From the NCBI GenBank assembly GCA_029821635.1, contig JALGSW010000024.1, positions 1 to 59,056 of the forward strand: a stretch of DNA of 59,056 bases, read 5' to 3'. This DNA comes from Candidatus Zipacnadia bacterium (GTDB lineage: Bacteria; Armatimonadota; Zipacnadia; Zipacnadales; UBA5352). Every line of letters starts with the position of its first letter. Positions within the stretch are counted from its first letter, which is position 1. Below are positions 53,759 through 59,056 of this stretch, piece by piece. Below the pieces are notes generated by a model that did not search any database, was not told the origin of the DNA, and worked only from the letters and a program-made list of their open reading frames with translations. The translations under genes and the position numbers were made by a program.

Positions 53759-55008
53759 GCGCCAAACTTCTCCGCGCGACCGGCGAAGTTGAGCATGACG
53801 TTCATGACTTCCATGCCGCGCAGGTTACCCATGATGCCCTTCGAGCAGGCGCGCTCGCCGTAGACATCGACGTCATCGGGGCGGGTGCCGTTGCCGAAGA
53901 ACGCGATCGGGACCGAGTCGCCGCTGTGATCCATCAGCGAGCAGGGCGTGCAGTGGTCGGCGGTGACCATGATCGTCGTGCAGTCCCAGTCGAGGTTCTC
54001 GAGCAGGTGGCCGATGGCGCGGTCAACCTTCTCGATGGCGTCGATCTTCGTCTGACAGTCGCCGTCGTGGCCGCCGAGGTCGGGGCACTTGATGTTCGCG
54101 AGCACGAAGTCGTGCGTCTCGAAGGCCTCGACGATCGCGCGGGCGATCGCCAGTTCGTCGGTGTCCTGGCCGCCGGTTGCCCCGTCCACGTGGATGACGT
54201 CCATGTTGAGGTACTCACCGACGCCGCGGACGAGGTCCACCTCGACGATCATCGCGCCGTGCACGCCGTAGCGCTGCTCGAAGTCCTCCAGGTGAACGGC
54301 CGTGCCCGCGCCGCGGGGCAGAACGATGTTCGCGGGCGGCAGGCCCTGGGCCCGGCGCTGCTTACTGACGGGATGGTCTTGGAGCACCTCGTTGGCGCGC
54401 TTGACGAACTCATTGATGACGCGCGCGGTCTTGTTCGCCCCCGCGACGTCCTCGGCGCCCTCCAGCGCGTGCGATTCGAAGTAGTCCACGTCCGGCTCGT
54501 GCGGATCGACCTCGCTGATCTCATGGGACAGGCCGGGGCCGCGCAGCACGAGGGCCGCGCGATGCTCGACCGACGGCTCGAAGATGATCTGCACGTCGCC
54601 GATCTTGGGAATCTCCTCGCGGATCGCGTCGGCGAGCTCGACGGTGCCGGACTTGATGCGGCCGGCGCGGCGATCGACGACCATCTTCCCCTCGACGGTG
54701 GCGAAGTTGCAGCGGAAGGCCACGTCGCCGGGCCTGACCTCGATGCCGACGCCCTTCGCCTCGAAGGGCCCGCGGCCGCGGTAGTACTTCTCCGGCTCGT
54801 AGCCGAGGATCGCCATGTGCGCAGTGTCGCTGCCGGCGGGTCGGCCGGGAGCGATGGGGTCGAGCATCCCGCAGGAGCCCTCACGTGCTACGCGGTCCAT
54901 CGCGGGGGTGTTCGCGGCTTCGATCGTGGTCTGACTGTCCAACTCGGCGATCGGGCGTCCGCCCATGCCATCGCCGATGAAGATAAGCAACTTGGTGTCG
55001 CCTCTCAC
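53755..55008 (-). CDS. apgM: 2,3-bisphosphoglycerate-independent phosphoglycerate mutase, archaeal type
   Basis: 417 residues, GTG start at 55008 with AGGAGG 7 bases upstream. Alkaline-phosphatase-fold metalloenzyme that interconverts 3- and 2-phosphoglycerate. Metal ligand D13 in LLIFIGDGMGGRP, probable serine nucleophile S60 in GRPAGSDTAHMAILGY, then KCPDLGGHDGDCQTKI and MVTADHCTPC for the other metal residues. YYRGRGPFEAKGVGIEVRPG is a family motif. First gene of a five-gene overlapping operon with a good promoter. Confidence 0.93.
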   Translation of the reverse strand: MRGDTKLLIFIGDGMGGRPIAELDSQTTIEAANTPAMDRVAREGSCGMLDPIAPGRPAGSDTAHMAILGYEPEKYYRGRGPFEAKGVGIEVRPGDVAFRCNFATVEGKMVVDRRAGRIKSGTVELADAIREEIPKIGDVQIIFEPSVEHRAALVLRGPGLSHEISEVDPHEPDVDYFESHALEGAEDVAGANKTARVINEFVKRANEVLQDHPVSKQRRAQGLPPANIVLPRGAGTAVHLEDFEQRYGVHGAMIVEVDLVRGVGEYLNMDVIHVDGATGGQDTDELAIARAIVEAFETHDFVLANIKCPDLGGHDGDCQTKIDAIEKVDRAIGHLLENLDWDCTTIMVTADHCTPCSLMDHSGDSVPIAFFGNGTRPDDVDVYGERACSKGIMGNLRGMEVMNVMLNFAGRAEKFGA

Positions 55009-55055
55009 GAAGAATCCTCCTGTCAGCCCCGAAAACGCGGTACGAATACCATGCG

Positions 55056-55084
55056 ATTGTAAGCCATAGGAGGGGGCAAGTCAA
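55056..55084 (-). promoter_or_regulatory. Sigma-70 promoter of the apgM operon
   Basis: Minus-strand TTGACT (55079-55084), 17-base spacer, TACAAT (55056-55061), about 50 bases upstream of the GTG start. Confidence 0.78.
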
Positions 55085-55342
55085 GATTGCGACAGGGGGT
55101 GGCGGGGAGGCGCTAAACGGGCTTCGCAGGCAGCGCCTACGGCTTCGCGGGCCGCCTTCCGGAGGCCCCGAGCTGCTGTCGTCGCCGGGCCGTGCGCCCT
55201 GGAGTTGCTGCCGCTGCCAGAGCCTGCCGAGCCCTCGGCGCCACTCAAGATGCGCCGCTCGCGACCGGATATATATTAAGGAGCGCCCGCACCATGCGTC
55301 TGGCGGCGCAGCCGGACGTCGCCCTCATTCGAGGTGATTCAT
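55085..55342. other. Non-coding gap upstream of the response regulator
   Basis: No supported gene. It contains GC-rich inverted segments (around 55110-55175). A TATATT -10-like box with AAGGAGC just after it lies near 55270. An ATG at 55293 opens a 27-codon frame that overlaps the regulator start in another frame; it may be a coupled upstream ORF, but evidence is weak. Confidence 0.4.
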
Positions 55343-56071
55343 ATGCCCGTGACGGTGCTACTTGCCGCCGATGACAACCATCGCTGGGAAGGACTGGGCG
55401 TCGCGATGCGCTCGCTGGGCCTCGCTGTGCGCTCCGCCTCCACGGGCGAGGAGGCCCTGCGGCTGCACGAGCACGTCGCGCCCGGCCTCGTGCTGGTCTC
55501 GACCGACCTGCCGGACCTGCACGCGCTGGACGTCTGCCGGCGCCTGCGCCGCAGCAGCGACGTCCCCCTGATCGTGTTGGCCGCCGAAGCCGAGGACCTC
55601 GACCGAGTGCTCGCGCTCGAACTCGGCGCGGACGACGTCGTCAGCGGGCGATGCGACGTGGAGGAGCTGCGCGAACGCGTCAAGGCCGCCCTGCGCCGTG
55701 CCGCCGGGGTGGCCGTCGAGCGCGAGCCCGGTGAACTGCTGGACTTCGGTCGCATCGTGATCGACCACGCCGCCAACCGCCTGACGGTCGGCGATGAGAG
55801 CTGCAGCCTCACCCCGATGGAGTGCGACCTGCTCTGGACTCTCGGCCAGCACGCCGGCGAGGTGCTCGAGTCCGAGTACCTGCTGGAGACCGTCTGGGGC
55901 TACCCGCGGAGCATCAAGACCCGCACGCTCGATGTGCACATCGGCCGCGTGCGCCGGAAGCTCGGTGAGGACGGTCGCAGTCCACGCTACATCATCACCG
56001 TGCGCTCGGTCGGCTACCGTTTCGATCCCACCCCACCGGGCGATGAAAGCGAGGATGAGGTCGCGGCCTGA
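55343..56071 (+). CDS. OmpR/PhoB-type response regulator with degenerate receiver
   Basis: 242 residues from ATG 55343 (GAGG 8 bases upstream). The receiver keeps the acidic pair D10-D11 (LLAADDNHRW) and the fold, but the phospho-acceptor position in VLVSTDLPDLHALD is S53, with D55 two residues on. The conserved Thr (IVLAAEAEDL) and Lys (DDVVSGRCDVEEL) are also replaced. The C-terminal winged helix is intact: LTPMECDLLWTLGQHAGEVL, LLETVWGYPRSIKTRTLDVH and VRSVGYRF. It should bind DNA, controlled by something other than Asp phosphorylation. No histidine kinase gene is adjacent. Confidence 0.9.
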   Translation: MPVTVLLAADDNHRWEGLGVAMRSLGLAVRSASTGEEALRLHEHVAPGLVLVSTDLPDLHALDVCRRLRRSSDVPLIVLAAEAEDLDRVLALELGADDVVSGRCDVEELRERVKAALRRAAGVAVEREPGELLDFGRIVIDHAANRLTVGDESCSLTPMECDLLWTLGQHAGEVLESEYLLETVWGYPRSIKTRTLDVHIGRVRRKLGEDGRSPRYIITVRSVGYRFDPTPPGDESEDEVAA

Positions 56072-56094
56072 GCGGCGGCGCCGAGCCGTTGCCG

Positions 56095-56160
56095 TGACTT
56101 GCCGTTGCCGTGCCGTTGCTTGCCACTTGTCACTTGCCCCTCGCCACTGCCGCTCCCCCT
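56095..56160 (-). repeat. Heptamer-rich repeat tract
   Basis: Repeated GCCGTTG and ACTTGCC/ACTTGTC units, the reverse complement of GGCAAGT-type heptamers found elsewhere. It lies between the response regulator and the promoter of the next gene. Confidence 0.65.
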
Positions 56161-56188
56161 TGCCCGGTCGAAACTGATAGTGTACACT
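56160..56188 (+). promoter_or_regulatory. Possible promoter of the DapB-like dehydrogenase gene
   Basis: TTGCCC (56160-56165), 17 bases, TACACT (56183-56188), about 45 bases before ATG 56232. Confidence 0.45.
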
Positions 56189-56231
56189 CCGCTGCGATCG
56201 TGCAACTGTGTGCATGACGAGGGGATCGACC

Positions 56232-57212
56232 ATGGGCAGCACGCTCCGAACGGTTCACGTTGGCCTCGGCACCATCGGGCTGGAGATACTGAAGGCGGGC
56301 GCGCGGGCGGGCATCTGTGAGCCGGTGGCCTGTGCGGATATTTCACCGGAGATCGCGGGCGCATCGCTGCGCACCGTGGCGCAGGAGGAGGAGCTGCCGG
56401 AGCTGACCGTCTGTGCGTCGCTCGAGGACGCGCTCGACGCCGCCGACGAGGTGGGCGCGGACCTCGCGGTCGTCTGTACCGGCTCGCACGTCGAGGCCGT
56501 CGAAGAGCAGTTCACAGCGATCCTCGAGAGCGGCCTGTGCTGCATCTCCACCTGCGAGGAGCTCGTCTTCCCATGGCTGCGCGCGGCGACCGCCGCCGAC
56601 CGCCTCGACGCCGTGGCGACCGCCAACGAGGTCGCGCTGCTCGGCGCGGGCGTCAACCCCGGCTTCGTCCTCGACCTCTTCCCGTTCACGATGACGCGCG
56701 TCTGTCAGCGCATCGACTCAATCCATGCCGGGCGCTTCCTCGACGCTTCCCGCCGCCGCCGCCAGCTTCAGGCGAAGATCGGCTCGGGGATGCAGCCCGA
56801 CGACTTCCGCGAGCTCGCGTCTCAGGGGAAGATCGGGCACGTCGGCCTCGCCGAATCGGCCGCACTGCTCGCGGACTCGCTCGGCTGGCCGTGGGATGAC
56901 TTCGAGGAGACGATCGACCCGGTGATCGCCGCCGAGCCGATCCGCACGGACTACTTCAGCGTGGCGCAGGGCGAGGTACGCGGGCAGCATCAGACGCTCA
57001 CGATGGGCGACGTGCGGCTGGAGCTGATCATGGCGCTTGGCGAGGACGAGCGCGACGAGGTGCGTGTCGAGGGCGTGCCGCCGGTGCATGCGATCGTGCA
57101 GGGCGGCATCCACGGCGACACCGCGACCGCGGGCGCGGTCATCAACTTCATGTGGCCGCTCGTGGCGGCCGAGCCGGGCGTTCGGACGGTGACGGAGGTC
57201 GGGCTGGCGTAG
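56232..57212 (+). CDS. Dihydrodipicolinate-reductase-like / 2,4-diaminopentanoate dehydrogenase-like protein
   Basis: 326 residues from ATG 56232 (GAGGGG 7 bases upstream). NAD(P)-binding start TVHVGLGTIGLEILKAG, then LAVVCTGSHVEAVEEQF, CCISTCEELVFPWL and the diagnostic GAGVNPGFVLDLFPFTMT, found in 2,4-diaminopentanoate dehydrogenase and related reductases. HAIVQGGIHGDTATAGAVIN near the end fits. The known enzyme works in ornithine fermentation, but no partner genes are present, so another amino acid or imine substrate is equally possible. Confidence 0.78.
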   Translation: MGSTLRTVHVGLGTIGLEILKAGARAGICEPVACADISPEIAGASLRTVAQEEELPELTVCASLEDALDAADEVGADLAVVCTGSHVEAVEEQFTAILESGLCCISTCEELVFPWLRAATAADRLDAVATANEVALLGAGVNPGFVLDLFPFTMTRVCQRIDSIHAGRFLDASRRRRQLQAKIGSGMQPDDFRELASQGKIGHVGLAESAALLADSLGWPWDDFEETIDPVIAAEPIRTDYFSVAQGEVRGQHQTLTMGDVRLELIMALGEDERDEVRVEGVPPVHAIVQGGIHGDTATAGAVINFMWPLVAAEPGVRTVTEVGLA

Positions 57213-57278
57213 CTGCTGGCGACGAGCTACGAGCAACGGCAACGGCGGCTCACGTCGTTGCCGCTTCTCTTTCGCTAC

Positions 57279-58145
57279 TCACTCCTCCCGACGCCCCGGC
57301 GTGCGCTCATTCCACTCATCCGTCGCGTATTTCTCCGCGCGCAGGCGCTCGGCGTCCGCTGACTCGGCCGGGCTGAGCTCCACCCTCAGCAACTCCACGC
57401 CGAAGCTCTCCGCGAAGCCGCTCACGACCGCCGCGCTCAACTCCTCGTAGCTCACCGCTCGGCCGAGCAACTCCGTCACGCTCATCGCCGCGCCTGCCAG
57501 CACCCTTCGGGAGATGCGCCCGTCGGTGCCGGGCATCACCGCAACCTGGTCCTCCAGGTCGATCGTGATCGGGATCGATCCGTGCTGCAGGATGCCGCCG
57601 TTGCGCCGCACTTGCGCGCTGCCGACGACCTTGCGCCCCTCCGCCTGCAGGTCGCAGCGCGCGGTCTTGGCGAAGCAGATGGGCCTCGCGGCCTCGGCGC
57701 CGTGCGTGGCGTTGTAGTCCTGGCCGGAGAAGTTCACCCCCGGACCGTCCTCGTCCGCACCCAGGCTGACGGTCGCCCCGAGTAGCTCCAGGCCCGCGAT
57801 GATCCCGCGCGAGATCTCCCGGTACGACTCCATCGTCGAGCCGCCGCCGCGGATCGCGTCCTGGCGGATGCAGAACGAGTAGGTGAGCTCATCGGCGTGC
57901 AGGATCGCCCGCCCCCCGGTGGGCCTGCGCACGATGCCGTAGCGGCGCGCCTCGACCGCGGCCCGATTGATGCCATCGTCGAACGCCTGGTTGTAGCCCA
58001 GCGATACCGCCGGCGGCCGCCAGCCGTAGAGGCGCAGCGTGGGCGGCTGCTCGCCCGCTGTGACCGCGTCCGCGATCGCCTCGTCCACGGCCATGTTGGT
58101 CGCGCCGTCGGCGAAGCCGCTCTCGATCAGACGCCACTGCTTCAT
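57279..58145 (-). CDS. Lipoate-protein ligase/octanoyltransferase family (LipM-like)
   Basis: 288 residues. BPL/LplA fold: NMAVDEAIADAV, PTLRLYGWRPPAVSLGYNQA, IVRRPTGGRAILHADELTYS and RKVVGSAQVRRNGGILQHGS, with the lysine K172. A cysteine C157 in ARPICFAKTARCDLQ stands where LipM octanoyltransferases have their acyl-accepting Cys, so octanoyl transfer to the H protein is more likely than lipoate scavenging. The next gene upstream encodes GcvH, its probable acceptor. lipA is not in the window. Confidence 0.87.
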   Translation of the reverse strand: MKQWRLIESGFADGATNMAVDEAIADAVTAGEQPPTLRLYGWRPPAVSLGYNQAFDDGINRAAVEARRYGIVRRPTGGRAILHADELTYSFCIRQDAIRGGGSTMESYREISRGIIAGLELLGATVSLGADEDGPGVNFSGQDYNATHGAEAARPICFAKTARCDLQAEGRKVVGSAQVRRNGGILQHGSIPITIDLEDQVAVMPGTDGRISRRVLAGAAMSVTELLGRAVSYEELSAAVVSGFAESFGVELLRVELSPAESADAERLRAEKYATDEWNERTPGRREE

Positions 58146-58192
58146 CGAATCACCCGTTGCCCTGCGCGTGCTGCCTGTGTGCCGGAACGGTA

Positions 58193-58219
58193 GCGGCCGG
58201 CCATCTGCTGGCCGGCCGC
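58193..58219 (-). terminator. Hairpin between gcvH and the lipM-like gene
   Basis: A perfect 11-bp stem GCGGCCGGCCA/TGGCCGGCCGC with loop of five. There is no U-tract. It may partly terminate, or protect the gcvH mRNA and lower expression of the downstream transferase. Confidence 0.55.
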
Positions 58220-58244
58220 CGAATTCGTCGCTGTGCGAGCGCGT

Positions 58245-58658
58245 TCAGAAGTCCTCGTCGTCGTCGAGGTCGCCCTCGAGGTTGTCGAGGTGCCGCTCGT
58301 ACTCGCCATCGCTCATGAGGCTCGCAAGCTCCGTCGGGATCTCAAGCTTGACCTCCATCAGCCAGCCGTCGCCGGTGGGGTCCTGGTTGATCAGCTCGGG
58401 GGCATCCAGGACTTCCTCGTTAACGCGAACGACTTCGCCACTGATCGGGGAGATGAGGTCCTCGACCGACTTGACCGACTCGACTGTCCCGCAGGCGTCA
58501 CCGCGCACCAGCGCAGCGCCCTCCTCGGGAAGCTCCACGAAAATGACCTCGCCCAGCATGTCCTGCGCGTAGTCCGATAGACCAGTGACGGCGGTATCCT
58601 CGTCCTCGATCCGCACCCACATATGTGACTCGTCAAACATCATCTCGCCCGAACTCAT
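58245..58658 (-). CDS. gcvH: Glycine cleavage system H protein
   Basis: 137 residues from ATG 58658, with AAGGAGG 6 bases upstream. The lipoyl carrier that shuttles the aminomethyl group in glycine cleavage. The lipoylated lysine is K63 in GTVESVKSVEDLISPISGEV. TGLSDYAQDMLGEVIFVELP and NQDPTGDGWLMEVKL are family motifs. An unusually acidic tail (EGDLDDDEDF) ends the protein. The transferase gene downstream probably modifies it. gcvT and gcvP are not in the window. Confidence 0.95.
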   Translation of the reverse strand: MSSGEMMFDESHMWVRIEDEDTAVTGLSDYAQDMLGEVIFVELPEEGAALVRGDACGTVESVKSVEDLISPISGEVVRVNEEVLDAPELINQDPTGDGWLMEVKLEIPTELASLMSDGEYERHLDNLEGDLDDDEDF

Positions 58659-58780
58659 CGTGTGCCTCCTTGTGTCTGCCCACCCGAGACCGCAGCCCGG
58701 GGTTGAATCGTGGGGTTTCGCGGCCCGACCGCGACCGCCGCCGCGCCCTTCCGTGACGACGCCACCGCCGCGCCGCACAC

Positions 58781-58809
58781 ATATTAGGCAAGCGCGCCCA
58801 CCATGTCAA
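58781..58809 (-). promoter_or_regulatory. Consensus sigma-70 promoter of gcvH
   Basis: Minus-strand TTGACA (58804-58809, perfect), 17-base spacer, TAATAT (58781-58786). The leader to the gcvH ATG is about 115 bases and GC-rich; I see no glycine-riboswitch core in it. Confidence 0.85.
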
Positions 58810-58811
58810 CT

Positions 58812-58880
58812 CACGGCAGCAACGGAAGCAACAGAAGCAACGACGGCAACGACAGCAACGGCGACGACTGCAACGGGGAA
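58812..58880 (+). repeat. AAC-rich triplet-like repeat tract
   Basis: Repeated GGCAACGAC, AGCAACGG and AGAAGCAAC-type units. An ORF from 58803 reads them as a Ser/Asn/Gly/Asp string, but it has no ribosome site and I do not call it a gene. Confidence 0.6.
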
Positions 58881-58950
58881 GGGCGGCCGGCGGCAGCGGG
58901 CGGGGCGTTGATTGCAGCGTGCGGCGTGCCGAATGCGCCGAAGTGTAAAG

Positions 58951-58995
58951 GCAAAGTAGAAATGTCCGGTCTGCAGCAAGGTAGAAATGTCCGGT
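58951..58995 (+). repeat. Paired 20-bp direct repeat, possible insertion-sequence end
   Basis: GCAAAGTAGAAATGTCCGGT (58951-58970) and GCAAGGTAGAAATGTCCGGT (58976-58995) differ at one base with a 25-base period. Tandem GTAGAAATGTCC motifs are reminiscent of terminal repeats of integrase-type (IS481-like) insertion sequences. No transposase is visible before the window ends. The remainder (59011-59056) is GTCGTTAGCCGTTG-type repeat. Confidence 0.5.
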
Positions 58996-59056
58996 TGTCT
59001 TGGATGCTGTGGTCGTTAGTCGTTAGCCGTTGATAGTCGTTGCCGTTGCTGTTGCC

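Noticed and set aside
55293..55374. 27-codon upstream ORF before the response regulator
   Set aside because: It has a GGAG at fair spacing, but nothing in its sequence suggests a function and it overlaps the regulator start. Kept only as a note.
58659..58780. Glycine riboswitch in the gcvH leader
   Set aside because: The leader is long and GC-rich, but I see neither of the conserved core segments of that riboswitch.
58803..59033. 76-codon gene rich in Ser, Asn and Gly
   Set aside because: It is a repeat tract read in frame, with no ribosome site and unlike any protein composition nearby.

Overview
The window is GC-rich bacterial chromosome. The best lineage clue is the prepilin at 47354-47998: [19 protein letters not shown] followed by [13 protein letters not shown] and a late H-x9-DG-type motif, a combination I associate with Armatimonadota. 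GH116, a sulfatase-family enzyme, Gfo/Idh/MocA dehydrogenases, TIM-barrel sugar isomerase and amidohydrolase genes fit a carbohydrate-degrading heterotroph of that kind. The phylum call is inference. No prophage or CRISPR is visible. A possible insertion-sequence end lies at the right edge.

Layout. A tRNA-Leu(CAG) (30-116) is followed by leftward genes for a FecR protein and a CHASE2-adenylate cyclase. A long leftward cluster (12984 to 3535) encodes two exported proteins of unknown function, an amidohydrolase, two paralogous FAD oxidoreductases and, between those two, a membrane-anchored sulfatase-family enzyme. Next come the pentose phosphate genes tkt, gnd, zwf and pgl (the last three overlapping), a VapBC-type toxin-antitoxin pair and an exported acetolactate decarboxylase. 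Two rightward exported proteins share an unknown C-terminal domain. A UroD-family methyltransferase precedes a leftward isomerase-dehydrogenase-lactonase operon that looks like oxidative sugar catabolism. TadE, a deacetylase-like protein, a BNR/sialidase-like protein, a DUF456 lipoprotein and an NlpC/P60 wall hydrolase with seven SH3b repeats follow.

Divergent promoters at 33462-33547 separate the wall hydrolase from argC-argJ-argB-argD. The arg transcript has a leader with a 19-codon ORF ending in arginine codons and a terminator hairpin, so attenuation is likely. argJ is broken by an exact 40-bp tandem duplication over its self-cleavage site. Further right are a beta-barrel-like protein, a Gfo/Idh enzyme, a two-subunit class I fumarase split by a membrane-protein gene, ndk, an Flp pilin, GH116, the prepilin and another Gfo/Idh enzyme. 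A five-gene leftward operon runs from apgM to DUF4127, the last gene frameshifted. The window ends with a response regulator lacking its phospho-acceptor, a diaminopentanoate-dehydrogenase-like enzyme, a LipM-type lipoyl-pathway transferase and gcvH.

Intergenic gaps are rich in repeats of three kinds: modular elements with a CGTAYGGAGGGG-like head plus a variable hairpin (two of them cloverleaf-like, 150-210 bp); short palindromes of the CAGGCTTTCCAGCCTG type whose stems covary; and heptamer arrays (GGCAAGT, AACAAGT, CTGGCAA). Promoters are of the sigma-70 type (TTGACN-N17-TATAAT), and several are clear.
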